A stretch of 64,000 bases of DNA. It comes from Mycobacterium sp. MFM001 (GTDB lineage Bacteria; Actinomycetota; Actinomycetes; Mycobacteriales; Mycobacteriaceae). Numbering within the stretch: position 1 is the stretch's first letter; every line of letters starts with the position of its first letter. The notes under the pieces are model-generated. The model saw only the letters and a list, made by a program, of their open reading frames with translations. It was not told the origin of the DNA and did not search any database. Shown here piece by piece: positions 16,514-25,049 of this stretch. Both the position numbers and the translations under genes were made by a program. The stretch is taken from positions 96,534 to 160,533 of the forward strand of contig NZ_BFAB01000011.1 in assembly GCF_003402475.1 (NCBI RefSeq). Reading direction: 5' to 3'.

Positions 16514-17689
16514 TCAGCCGACGCGCAGCGGCAATGTCTTGAGCGCGAAGGTCTTGGCCGGAAAACCGATCTCGGGCACGTAATCCGGCGCCAACGCGAA
16601 GTCGGGAATTCGTTTAAGCCACTCGTCGACGATCACCGTCAGTTCCATCCGCGCCAAATGCGAACCCAAACAGCGGTGCGGTCCGCCGCCGAATCCCCAG
16701 TGCCGGTGGACTTTGCCGTCCATCACCAGCTCGTCGGTGGACGTCGCGTCGCTGCCGTCGCGGTTGACCGCGGCCATGCACAACCGCACCTGCGAGCCCG
16801 CGGGTAGCGTCATCCCGCCGACGACGACGGTCTGGGTGGTGACTCGCGGCGCCACCGGCGCGGACGGCTCCAGCCGGACGATCTCTTCGATGAAAGCCCT
16901 GATCTGCCTTGGGTTGTCGCGCAGCATGGCGCCCAGCGCCGGCCTGCGTGCCAGTTCTAGCAAACAGAACCCTATTGCGGCCGTTACCGTGTCCAGGCCG
17001 GCCAGGATCAACAGGTGGCTCATGCCCAGCAGCTCGAGATCACTGAAAGCACCCTCGCCCGTCATCACCAAAGACAACATGTCGGTGCCCGGGTTCTGCC
17101 GGCGTTGCTTGATCGCGTCGACGAGGTACTCGAAAAGCTCACGCGCCGAATCGAGTTCGGCCTGCGTCGGATAGGGCGAGTCGGCGATGATGGCGTCTTT
17201 CCAGGCGATCAGACGGTCACGATCGTGCAGCGGCAGACCGTAGAGATCAAGGAACACCTGGAACGGATACACATTTGCCAGATCCGCCATCGCCTCGCAC
17301 TCCCCGCGCTCGGCGATCGCCTCGATCATGGCCGCCGCATGTTCGCGCAGCACGGGCAGCGATTTACTCAACCCGTGCGGGCTGAAGTACGGCTGCAGGA
17401 TCTTGCGGTAGCGGGTGTGCTCCGGCGGGTCGAACGCCAGCGGTACCACCGGCAGCGGACTGTCGGGCGGTTGGAGCGCCAATCGCGAGGAGAAGACCGT
17501 GGGATTACGCAGCGCCGCGAGCACGTCCTCGCGGCGGGTCAGGTAATAGAAGCCGTTCATGAAGACCACCGGCCCGGCATCGCGCAGGACCTTCCACCCG
17601 ACACCGCGGTCGGCCGCCATCGGCAGCGAGGCGTAGTCGAGCATCGGCAGATGGAAGCTGCCGACCCCGCCGTCACCCACGGTGCTCAT
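16514..17689 (-). CDS. cyp143: Cytochrome P450 CYP143
   Basis: A 391-residue P450. The heme-binding Cys motif is FGGGPHRCLGSHLAR, the I-helix segment reads AGLDTVTAA with the oxygen-activating Asp-Thr, and the K-helix ExxR is EIVR. It follows M. tuberculosis CYP143 (Rv1785c) closely across its length, including GPVVFMNGFYYLTRREDVLAALRNP-like and LPLAxDxxEHTRYRKILQPYFSP-like blocks, and occupies the same place inside the ESX-5 locus. MSTVGDGGVGSF was taken as start by that comparison; upstream Met codons are possible. The ferredoxin encoded divergently 71 bases away is its likely electron donor. Physiological substrate unknown. Confidence 0.94.
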   Translation of the reverse strand: MSTVGDGGVGSFHLPMLDYASLPMAADRGVGWKVLRDAGPVVFMNGFYYLTRREDVLAALRNPTVFSSRLALQPPDSPLPVVPLAFDPPEHTRYRKILQPYFSPHGLSKSLPVLREHAAAMIEAIAERGECEAMADLANVYPFQVFLDLYGLPLHDRDRLIAWKDAIIADSPYPTQAELDSARELFEYLVDAIKQRRQNPGTDMLSLVMTGEGAFSDLELLGMSHLLILAGLDTVTAAIGFCLLELARRPALGAMLRDNPRQIRAFIEEIVRLEPSAPVAPRVTTQTVVVGGMTLPAGSQVRLCMAAVNRDGSDATSTDELVMDGKVHRHWGFGGGPHRCLGSHLARMELTVIVDEWLKRIPDFALAPDYVPEIGFPAKTFALKTLPLRVG

Positions 17690-17760
17690 GTCAGGCATCG
17701 TATGCGCGCACTCGTGGCTTCTAGAATCGGTGTGATGCACGGTCGCGGAAGGACAACCCC

Positions 17761-17955
17761 ATGAGAGTTCGTCTGGAACAGTCGAAATGCGTGGGGCATG
17801 CCCAGTGCTATGCGGTCGACCCGGATCTGTTCCCGATCGACGAATCCGGCTACTCCATCCTCGAAGAACACGAAGTGCGGCCCGAGGACGCGCAGGCGAC
17901 TCGCGACGGGGTGGCGGCCTGCCCGGAGATGGCGCTCATCCTCGACGAGGATTGA
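17761..17955 (+). CDS. 3Fe-4S ferredoxin, partner of CYP143
   Basis: A 64-residue ferredoxin of the kind found next to mycobacterial P450 genes (Rv1786 type). The cluster ligands are Cys10, Cys16 and Cys53 (CVGHAQC and ACPE). His13 replaces the usual second cysteine, consistent with a 3Fe-4S cluster. The ATG follows GGAAGGAC at good distance. A TAGAAT hexamer at 17722-17727 could be the -10 of its promoter. It is divergent from cyp143 and followed 11 bases later by a methyltransferase gene. Confidence 0.94.
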   Translation: MRVRLEQSKCVGHAQCYAVDPDLFPIDESGYSILEEHEVRPEDAQATRDGVAACPEMALILDED

Positions 17956-17966
17956 CGACACGTCTG

Positions 17967-19010
17967 ATGGACGATCCGGCGCCCACATCGATCGATCCGT
18001 CGACGTTGCGCGAGGCCATGGCCCGGCGGTTGTTCCGCCGGGCGGTGGCCTCGGGCCAGATCACACTGCCGGCCGTCCCCGCCATGCTCGACGAATACGT
18101 CACGATGTGCCACACCGTCTTCGCCGGTATGGGCGTGGAATTCACCGACGACCAATTCGCCCAGCTGACGGCGGTGCTGGCGGCTCAGCTGGCCCAGGCC
18201 TACACGGCCTCTTCGCGTTCCAACATCGTCATCTCCTACCACGCGCCGTTCGGCACCACCCTGCACTATCGCGTCCAGGCGGAATCGTCGACGATCGAGA
18301 CCGAGTACGACCACTGGGTCACCACCCGCGAGGGACCGCTGTTCGGCACCGAACCGGATGCCCGGGTGTGGGCTCTGGCGAGCGAAATAGCCGATCCCAC
18401 AACGCATCCGGTTCTCGACATCGGCGCGGGAACCGGGCGCAACGCGCTGGCTTTGGCGCGACGCGGCCACCCGGTCGACGCGGTCGAGATCAGCCCGAAG
18501 TTCGCCCACATCATCCGCTACGAGGCCGAACAGGAATCACTTGACGTACGCATCATCGAGCGCGACGTCTTGGCGAGCGTGGATGGTCTGCGCCGGGACT
18601 ATCAGCTGATCGTGCTCTCCGAGGTGGTGCCCGACTTCCGGACCACGCAGCAGCTACACGCCATGTTCGAACTGGCCGCCGGATGCCTGGCCCCCGGCGG
18701 ACGTTTGGTGTTCAACACCTTCCTGCCCCGCAGCGGCTACTCCCCTGATGACGCCGCGCGAGAACTCGGACAACAGTGCAACACAATGATTTTCACCCGC
18801 GACGAGATGACGGCCGCGGCGGCCTCGTTGCCTCTCGAACTCGTTTCCGACGACTCCGCCGGCGAGTACGAGAAAGCCCATCTGCCCCAAGGGGCCTGGC
18901 CGCCCACCGGCTGGTACGAAAACTGGGCCAATGGCCTCGACCTGTTCGACGTCGCGCCGGCCGAATCGCCAATCGAGTTGCGCTGGCTCGTGTACCGGCG
19001 TCGCCCGTGA
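17967..19010 (+). CDS. SAM-dependent class I methyltransferase
   Basis: A 347-residue protein. An N-terminal helical extension of about 140 residues precedes a Rossmann methyltransferase domain. Motif I is LDIGAGTGRNALALARRG near residue 150, motif II is VDAVEISPKFAHIIR, and motif IV-like is LIVLSEVVPDF. The domain order resembles tellurite-resistance TehB/UbiG-like enzymes, but the substrate is unknown. The ATG lies 11 bases after the ferredoxin stop, so both are probably one transcript. I do not recall a methyltransferase at this place in M. tuberculosis, so this may be a species-specific addition to the CYP143 unit. Confidence 0.88.
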   Translation: MDDPAPTSIDPSTLREAMARRLFRRAVASGQITLPAVPAMLDEYVTMCHTVFAGMGVEFTDDQFAQLTAVLAAQLAQAYTASSRSNIVISYHAPFGTTLHYRVQAESSTIETEYDHWVTTREGPLFGTEPDARVWALASEIADPTTHPVLDIGAGTGRNALALARRGHPVDAVEISPKFAHIIRYEAEQESLDVRIIERDVLASVDGLRRDYQLIVLSEVVPDFRTTQQLHAMFELAAGCLAPGGRLVFNTFLPRSGYSPDDAARELGQQCNTMIFTRDEMTAAAASLPLELVSDDSAGEYEKAHLPQGAWPPTGWYENWANGLDLFDVAPAESPIELRWLVYRRRP

Positions 19011-19012
19011 TG

Positions 19013-20257
19013 TCAGCCGGCGAACGGCGGGCGTGACATCACCGTCGGACGGAACCCGTATCGGGGACCGGCACCTCCGGCATGTCCGGCACCGGCGCCG
19101 GCCAATGGCATGCCGCCCAACAGATTTCCGGCACCTCCGCCTTCGGGTGCGGCGGCGACGCTGCTGATGGGCATCGGGGCATGCGGGGCCGTCATCGGCG
19201 CTCCGCCGCTCCACGTGGGCGGCACCGACAACCGGCCGACTGCGCCCGCGTTGCCCAAGCCGGCCGACACCGCTGCCGGCGCGCCACCTCCGGCGCCTGC
19301 GCCGCCGCCCAGCAGGCCTCCAAGCCCGCCCAGGCCACCGGCAGCTCCGTTCGCAGCACCCGCGGCGGCCGACGGCGCAGAGCCGCCGATCATTCCCAGC
19401 GTCTTCGCCATCTGCACGAAGTTGTTACCCATACCGATGCTGAAGTAGGGCAGACCCTCGGTGTTGTAGAAGAAGCCGGCGAAGGGCGAGTAGGCGTTCA
19501 GCAGCCCCGACAGCGACGTGGGTGCGGTCGACGAACCGGTCAAGAGCTGCCAGATTCCGCCGAACGGATCCGTCGTGGTCGACGATGCGGTGGACGTCGG
19601 TGTCGCAAGGCTTTGCAGCGCGTTCGGCACCGCAGATTGCAGCTGCGACAGCGTCGACTGCGCGCTCGTGCCGGACGCGGTACCGGCGGCGTTGGTCACC
19701 GCGGCGGCTTGAATGGCCTGACCGGCCGGGTTGGTCGTCTGTGCCGGGGCGGCGAACGGCGTCACCTTCGTGGCCGTCGCCGCCTGGCCCGCATAGCCGT
19801 ACATCGCGGCGGCATCCTGGGCCCACATCTCGCCGTATTGCGCCTCTAACTGCGCGATCGCCGGGGTGTTTTGGCCAAGGATGTTCGTCGACACCAGCTG
19901 CGCCGTCTGGGCGCGGTTGGCCGCGATGAGTGGCGGGGGCACCGTCGCCGCAAACGCCTGGTCATAGGCTGCTGCGGCGGCCCGGGCCTGAGTGGCGGCC
20001 TGCTCGGCCTGCGCAGCCGTGGTCTGCATCCACCCCACGTAGGGGGCCGCGGCGTTGGCCATCGACGTCGACGCCAGCCCCATCCACTCCTCGGTGGCGA
20101 GCCGCGTGACCACGGTGTCGTAGCCGGCGGCGGCCGAATTCAGCTCGGCCGCAAGGCTGTTCCAGGCCGACGCGGCGGCCTGGAACGACGACGATCCCGG
20201 ACCGGCGTACATGCGCGCGGAGTTGATCTCCGGCGGTAACGCCCCGAAATCCAGCAC
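19013..20257 (-). CDS. PPE-SVP family protein (paired with PE at 20269)
   Basis: A 414-residue PPE protein starting at a GTG (VLDFGALPPEINSARMYAG). The PPE domain covers roughly residues 1-175, with WMG near residue 58. A Ser/Thr/Ala-rich middle is followed by a Gly-rich run, the SVP motif GRLSVPPTW, and the tail RYGFRPTVMSRPPFAG. It is a close paralogue of the PPE at 23135, which ends in almost the same 60 residues. It follows its PE partner by 11 bases. Its stop lies two bases from the stop of the methyltransferase on the other strand. Confidence 0.94.
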   Translation of the reverse strand: MLDFGALPPEINSARMYAGPGSSSFQAAASAWNSLAAELNSAAAGYDTVVTRLATEEWMGLASTSMANAAAPYVGWMQTTAAQAEQAATQARAAAAAYDQAFAATVPPPLIAANRAQTAQLVSTNILGQNTPAIAQLEAQYGEMWAQDAAAMYGYAGQAATATKVTPFAAPAQTTNPAGQAIQAAAVTNAAGTASGTSAQSTLSQLQSAVPNALQSLATPTSTASSTTTDPFGGIWQLLTGSSTAPTSLSGLLNAYSPFAGFFYNTEGLPYFSIGMGNNFVQMAKTLGMIGGSAPSAAAGAANGAAGGLGGLGGLLGGGAGAGGGAPAAVSAGLGNAGAVGRLSVPPTWSGGAPMTAPHAPMPISSVAAAPEGGGAGNLLGGMPLAGAGAGHAGGAGPRYGFRPTVMSRPPFAG

Positions 20258-20268
20258 TACTAGCCTCC

Positions 20269-20568
20269 TCAGCCCGCCGCGATCGCGTTGGCGGCCTCGG
20301 TGGCCGCATACGACCCGGCGCTGGTGCCCAGCGTGTTGACGAACATCTCGTGAATCGCCGCGGCCTGCGCACTGACTGCCTGGTACATCTGAGCGTGCGC
20401 GGCGAACTGTGCGGCGGTCAGCGCGGACACCTCATCGGCGGCGGCGGGGACCACGCCGGTCGTCGGGGCAGCGGCGGCGGCATTCTGCGCGGCCATCCCC
20501 GAACCGATACCCGTCAGGTTGGCGGCCGCCGCCGACAACGCCTCAGGCTGCGTTGTCACGAACGACAT
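20269..20568 (-). CDS. PE family protein
   Basis: A 99-residue PE-only protein (MSFVTTQPEALSAAAANLTGIG to AIAAG) with SYAATEAANA. It is almost identical to the PE at 24388. GGGAGGAAA directly before the ATG fixes the start against a frame 38 residues longer. It pairs with the PPE encoded next. Three TGTTCA-like boxes at 21-base spacing lie about 90-135 bases upstream. Confidence 0.94.
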   Translation of the reverse strand: MSFVTTQPEALSAAAANLTGIGSGMAAQNAAAAAPTTGVVPAAADEVSALTAAQFAAHAQMYQAVSAQAAAIHEMFVNTLGTSAGSYAATEAANAIAAG

Positions 20569-20959
20569 ATGTTTTCCTCCCTCACAGACCGCAAAGACAC
20601 CTCGATTAGTGAGGTTAGGGGCCGATTCCGCCCTGCACCCCGTCCAAAACCAAGTGTTCATTGGTGGACGGTTAGTGTTCACCCGCCAGCCACCGCTGTT
20701 TACCCACCGTTTGAATTGATGTCGCCTGACTCGGTGACGGCGAACACACCCGTCTACACCGAGCCCTGCGGGCCGACACGGCCCAGCATCGACCCGTCAT
20801 CGGTGAGAGCGGCGCCGACCAGCGGCACGGTACGGATCGGGCGTAGCGGATCAGCCGTCTGCCATCGCGGTCACTATCGTGATATGGGCGATCGGCATTC
20901 GGACTCGTTGACTCCGAAGGGGACTGAGGCAGTCGCCAAACGCCAAGACCGGAGGACGA
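20569..20959. other. Divergent intergenic region PE / metallophosphoesterase
   Basis: Apart from the TGTTCA array I see no gene or RNA here. The right part should hold the promoter of the metallophosphoesterase; no convincing hexamers stand out. Confidence 0.4.
20655..20702 (-). promoter_or_regulatory. Phased TGTTCA box array before PE
   Basis: TGTTCA at 20655, TGTTCA at 20676 and TGTTTA at 20697: three boxes at an exact 21-base period, so on one face of the helix. This is the clearest array of the window and a candidate binding region for an oligomeric regulator of the PE/PPE genes. Confidence 0.55.
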
Positions 20960-22048
20960 ATGTCAATCCATTCGGCATCAGAACCGCTGCACGTGTGGGC
21001 CTTCGGCGATGCGCATGTCGGAACTGACAAGCAATTCGGCAGACACAGCCTTGCCGAGGCGATTTCGCAGTCCGAATTCGGTGGGAGCGAAGGCGGTCCG
21101 GCCTTCGCCTGGGACCTTGCGATCGATGTGGGCGACATGTCCGGTGCGCACCACAGCCTTCCCGATGACGCAGAAGGGCAAGAGGTGCGTCGACAGTTCT
21201 CGGTCTTGCGCAAGCACCGACGCGAAGACGTCTACAGCGTCTGCGGTAACCACGACCGAAGCGGTTTAGCCGAACCCGAGGCGTGGTGGTGGCGAAAGTG
21301 GGTGGACCCGCTGGGCGAACACACCGAATTCTCGGGTGTTGACGCCAAAGCCCGCCGATATCCCATTGACGGGACGTGGCAACGGTATTCCTTTCAGGTG
21401 GGCAACCTGCTCTTTCTGATGATGAGCGACCGCAACGAGCCCACCCAAACGGTGGGGCGGGGAACGCTCGGCGGTAATCCGGGCGGTGTGGTCAGCGGTG
21501 AAACGTTCCAGTGGTGGAAAGACGCGGTCCGCGACAATCCCGACAAGATCATCATTTCGGTGCACCATTACGTCCTGAAGGACACGACCGTCGCCTCAGG
21601 CGCATGGGAAGGTGTGCGCAAAGGCCCGGACGGACGTTGGCAGGAGCATTATCACCGATACTTCGAGCAAGGCACGCCACAGGGCGCGTCTTATCTGTAT
21701 TGGGTTGACAGCAAACCGGATTCAGGCGCGTTCGAGAAGTTTCTGGCCGAACGGCCGGGACGCGTACAGATATGGATCGGCGGGCACACCCACACCAACC
21801 CGACTGACTCGTTCGGCGGCAAAACCCACATCGAGCGACGCTGGGGCACCTGGTTCATCAACGCCGCGTCGTTGAGCCGCCACCACATGCCGCTCACCAC
21901 GTTGCCGATCAGTCGACTGCTGACCTTCACCCCAGGCAGCCGCGACGTGCGTGTGCGCTGCTACCTGCACACCAGCCAGCATGCACCGCAAGGCTGGTAT
22001 CCCGAGGCGGAACGCACCCTGCGGCTCGACATCCCGTTCCGGCGTTGA
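20960..22048 (+). CDS. Calcineurin-like metallophosphoesterase
   Basis: A 362-residue enzyme of the binuclear metallophosphoesterase fold. Motifs appear in order: GDAH (residues about 16-19), GDM near 56, GNHD near 97, VHHY near 200 and GHTH near 275. These supply the two-metal site, so catalytic competence is likely. There is no signal peptide, so it is cytosolic. The substrate (nucleotide, phospholipid head group or nucleic acid) cannot be told. It lies on the opposite strand to the PE/PPE genes, between two closely related PE-PPE pairs, and looks like an insertion into the ESX-5 locus. Confidence 0.9.
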   Translation: MSIHSASEPLHVWAFGDAHVGTDKQFGRHSLAEAISQSEFGGSEGGPAFAWDLAIDVGDMSGAHHSLPDDAEGQEVRRQFSVLRKHRREDVYSVCGNHDRSGLAEPEAWWWRKWVDPLGEHTEFSGVDAKARRYPIDGTWQRYSFQVGNLLFLMMSDRNEPTQTVGRGTLGGNPGGVVSGETFQWWKDAVRDNPDKIIISVHHYVLKDTTVASGAWEGVRKGPDGRWQEHYHRYFEQGTPQGASYLYWVDSKPDSGAFEKFLAERPGRVQIWIGGHTHTNPTDSFGGKTHIERRWGTWFINAASLSRHHMPLTTLPISRLLTFTPGSRDVRVRCYLHTSQHAPQGWYPEAERTLRLDIPFRR

Positions 22049-22073
22049 GGTTCTGCCGTCCGACGCAGTGGCG

Positions 22074-23075
22074 TCAGCGAGACTCCAAGACGTAGTCGAA
22101 GCGGCGGTCCACCCAGTCGGCGAATCTTGGGGCGGAACGGATCTGACCGTCCGCCGCCAGCAGGTCGGCGAGCCGTTGCTGCGCGGCGATCACAGTGTCA
22201 TCCAGTGGCGTCGGCTGGCGCAGAGTGCGGCCCTGTGCGACGGCGGCCACGACTGGGTCGAGGCCGGCTGACTCCGCGTACTTGGCCGCCCACGCCTGAG
22301 GGTGTTCGCGCGCCCAGACCGCGGCCCTGGCGTAGCGGGTCAGCAGGTCGGCCAGGGCGGTGTTGCGTTTCGGGTCGGCAAGCGCCTCGTCGGAAGCGAT
22401 CGCGAACGAGTACTTGTACTTGCGCGAGACGAGACCGCGCACTGGGAGCTGCTGTTCGGCCTGGGCAGTGTAGGGATCCCACACCGCCCAGGCGTCCACC
22501 TGACCGTTGCGGAATCCCGACAACGCGTCGGCGGGCTGCAGGAAAACCAGGCGGACGTCGGCGGGTTTGAGTCCGGCCTTGTCGAGCTGGTCGAGCACGT
22601 TGGCGTGCGCCGAACTGCCCTTGGCCAGCGCAATCGTCTTGCCGCGCAGGCCGTCAACGGCCTGAATCGCCGAATCGGTGTGGACAAGAATCTGGTCGCC
22701 CGGGCCGCCTCCCTCGTACGCGGACAGCACCTTGATGCGGGCGTTGGCGGCTGCGCCGAAAATGGGCGGGGTGTCGCCGGTGATGGCAATGTCGACCTTG
22801 CCGGCGGTGGCGGCCTCGACCATAGGCGGCCCAGATGTGAACGTGGAGAACGTGATCCGATACGGCAGATGGTCGAGCTGCCCTGCCGCCCGCAGCATCG
22901 ACTCGGTGCCGACGCTCTTTTGGTCCCCCACGTGCAGCGTCAGGTCGGCCAGCTGTGATAACGAAACTTTGGCCGGCTCGTGGGCGGGGCCGCTGGCAGC
23001 CTGGCGTGAGACGCATGCGGCGAGCAGCAGGGCGATAACGGCCAAAAGTACAGCGGTATAACGCCGGGGGGACAT
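22074..23075 (-). CDS. SsuA/NMT1-like ABC substrate-binding lipoprotein
   Basis: A 333-residue periplasmic binding protein. The signal peptide ends in a lipobox (LLLAAC), so the mature protein should be lipid-anchored at Cys21. The body follows the nitrate/sulfonate/taurine binding family (SsuA/TauA/NMT1-like): GKVDIAITGDTPPIFGAA, LRGKTIALAKGSSAHANVL, GQVDAWAVWDPYTAQAE. Alkanesulfonates or related organosulfur compounds are likely ligands. No permease or ATPase gene stands beside it, so it would have to use an ABC transporter encoded elsewhere. It converges with the metallophosphoesterase, 25 bases apart. Confidence 0.9.
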   Translation of the reverse strand: MSPRRYTAVLLAVIALLLAACVSRQAASGPAHEPAKVSLSQLADLTLHVGDQKSVGTESMLRAAGQLDHLPYRITFSTFTSGPPMVEAATAGKVDIAITGDTPPIFGAAANARIKVLSAYEGGGPGDQILVHTDSAIQAVDGLRGKTIALAKGSSAHANVLDQLDKAGLKPADVRLVFLQPADALSGFRNGQVDAWAVWDPYTAQAEQQLPVRGLVSRKYKYSFAIASDEALADPKRNTALADLLTRYARAAVWAREHPQAWAAKYAESAGLDPVVAAVAQGRTLRQPTPLDDTVIAAQQRLADLLAADGQIRSAPRFADWVDRRFDYVLESR

Positions 23076-23134
23076 TGTTCTCCTCAGCTCCGCGCTCTAG
23101 CGATCAACTCAGGATGGTCACATTGTTGGCCATC

Positions 23135-24382
23135 TCAGCCCGCGAATGGTGGGCGGGCCATCACCGTTGGCTTGAACCCGTATCGGGGGCCAGAACCGCC
23201 CACGTGTCCAACGCCCGCACCAGCTAGGGGCATCCCGCCCAACAAGTTTCCGGCACCGGCGCCTTCTGGTGCGGCGCTCACGCTGCTGATGGGCAGCGGA
23301 GCATGCGGGGCCGTTAACGGGGCTCCGCCAATCCAGGTGGGCGGCACCGACAATCGACCGACTGCGCCCGCGTTGCCCAAGCCGGCCGACACCGCTGCCG
23401 GCGCGCCACCGGTTCCGTTTCCCAGCAGACTTCCGAGCCCACCCAGGCCACCGGCTATCCCCTTGGGAGCGCCTCCCGCGGCCGCGGGCGCGGACGCGCC
23501 GAGCAAACCCAGCGTCTTCGACGTCTGAATAGCGGCGTTGGCTATCCCGGTGGTGAAGTTCCCCATGCCTTCGCTGTAGTAGAGAACGGAAGCGGGCGCC
23601 ACAAGGTCGGAGAAGATCGCCGACAGCGATTGGGGAGGAGTGGACGACCCGGTAAGGAGCAACCAGAATTCGCTCCACAGGTCCGGCGTCGTCGAGCTCG
23701 AGGACGCGGCCGACGCGGGCGTCGCGAGGCTCTTCAACGTACTGGGTACCGACGATTGCAACTGCGACAGCGTCGACTGCGCACTCGTGGTACTGGAGGT
23801 GGCGGCCGCGTGGGCGACCGCGGTCGCTTGCGTGGCCTGTCCGGCGGGATTGGTCGTCTGCACCGGGGCGGCGAACGGCGTCACCTTCGTGGCGGCGGCC
23901 GCCTGGCCCGCATACCCATACATCGCGGCGGCATCCTGGGCCCACATCTCGCCGTATTGCGCCTCGAGCTGCGCGATCGCCGGAGTGTTCTGCCCCAGCA
24001 CGTTGGTGGCGACCAGTTGCGCCGTCTGGGCGCGGTTGACCGCAATCAGCGGCGGTGGTACCGAGGCCGCAAACGCCTGGTCATAGGCGGCCGCGGCCGC
24101 CCTCGCCTGAATGGCCGCCTGCTCGGCCTGCGCGGCGGTACTGCTCAGCCACGCCACGTGGGATTGCGCGGCATCCGCCATTGCTCCAGATGCCGGGCCC
24201 GACCACTCCTCGCTGGTGAGTTGGGTGACCACCTTGTCGTAGCCGAGGGCCGCCGAATTCAGTTCGGCCGCAAGGCTGTTCCAGGCCGACGCAGCAGCCT
24301 GGAACGACGCCGAGCCCGGGCCTGCGTAGATGCGCGCGGAGTTGATCTCCGGCGGTAACGCCCCGAAGTCCAGCACGGCCAC
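23135..24382 (-). CDS. PPE-SVP family protein (paired with PE at 24388)
   Basis: A 415-residue PPE protein (MAVLDFGALPPEINSARIYAG). It has the PPE domain, a Ser/Thr/Ala-rich middle, an Ala/Gly-rich run, SVP motif GRLSVPPTW, and tail RYGFKPTVMARPPFAG. It is a close paralogue of the PPE at 19013, with long identical blocks in both ends and divergence in the middle. Its PE lies only five bases upstream. Export by ESX-5 with EspG5 as chaperone is expected. Confidence 0.94.
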   Translation of the reverse strand: MAVLDFGALPPEINSARIYAGPGSASFQAAASAWNSLAAELNSAALGYDKVVTQLTSEEWSGPASGAMADAAQSHVAWLSSTAAQAEQAAIQARAAAAAYDQAFAASVPPPLIAVNRAQTAQLVATNVLGQNTPAIAQLEAQYGEMWAQDAAAMYGYAGQAAAATKVTPFAAPVQTTNPAGQATQATAVAHAAATSSTTSAQSTLSQLQSSVPSTLKSLATPASAASSSSTTPDLWSEFWLLLTGSSTPPQSLSAIFSDLVAPASVLYYSEGMGNFTTGIANAAIQTSKTLGLLGASAPAAAGGAPKGIAGGLGGLGSLLGNGTGGAPAAVSAGLGNAGAVGRLSVPPTWIGGAPLTAPHAPLPISSVSAAPEGAGAGNLLGGMPLAGAGVGHVGGSGPRYGFKPTVMARPPFAG

Positions 24383-24387
24383 CCTCC

Positions 24388-24687
24388 TCAGCCCGCCGCG
24401 ATCGCATTGGCGGCCTCGGTGGCCGCATACGATCCGGCGCTGGTGCCCAGAGTGTTGACGAACATCTCGTGAATCGCCGCGGCCTGCGCACTGACCGCCT
24501 GGTAGAGCTGAGCGTGAGTGGCGAACTGCGCGGCGGTCAGCGCCGACACCTCATCGGCCGCGGCAGGCACCACGCCCGTCGTCGGGGCAGCGGCGGCGGC
24601 ATTCTGCGCGGCCACCCCCGAACCGATACCCGTCAAGTTCGCAGCCGCCGCCGACAACGCCTCGGGCTGCGTGGTCACAAACGACAT
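24388..24687 (-). CDS. PE family protein
   Basis: A 99-residue PE-only protein (MSFVTTQPEALSAAAANLTGIG), nearly the same as the PE at 20269, with SYAATEAANA. GAGGAGGACGCCC precedes the ATG. It pairs with the PPE five bases downstream. One TGTTCA box lies about 100 bases upstream and the double GCGGATAA element about 250 bases upstream. Confidence 0.94.
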   Translation of the reverse strand: MSFVTTQPEALSAAAANLTGIGSGVAAQNAAAAAPTTGVVPAAADEVSALTAAQFATHAQLYQAVSAQAAAIHEMFVNTLGTSAGSYAATEAANAIAAG

Positions 24688-25049
24688 CGGGCGTCCTCCT
24701 CAAGAACCGTCTGCCTCAACGACTTCGAAACTCGCTTGGTAAGGGAGGTTAGATGGCAGATGCCGAGTCGTAACCCCGCCGACACTCGCTGTTCAGTTCA
24801 TGGACAACATTCCTTGACCCCGGCACGACTCGCGCCGCCGAGCCGTCCAGCCGATTCGATGGCCGCTACCTGCACAAAGACCCCTTCGCCGCGCCCCCGG
24901 CCAGTTGGCCCAGACGGACAGTGCGGTCCTCCTCGCGGATAAAATCTCGGCGCGGATAAAGCTCGTGTGAGCCGGTTTGGTCCGGCCGCGGAAAGCCTGT
25001 CTGCCGCAAAGCGTTCGACGAAGTCGCGATCAACACGTGCCGGTCCTGG
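24688..25049. other. Intergenic region between PPE and PE genes
   Basis: No gene visible. It holds TGTTCA at 24790 and the double GCGGATAA element near the right end; the rest is unremarkable. Confidence 0.4.
24935..24960 (-). promoter_or_regulatory. Double GCGGATAA element
   Basis: GCGGATAAAATCTCGGCGCGGATAAAGC: two GCGGATAA units 17 bases apart. Related elements lie at 15759-15784 and 26658-26683, each upstream of a leftward PE or PPE gene. A protein-binding or promoter role is inferred from recurrence only. Confidence 0.4.
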
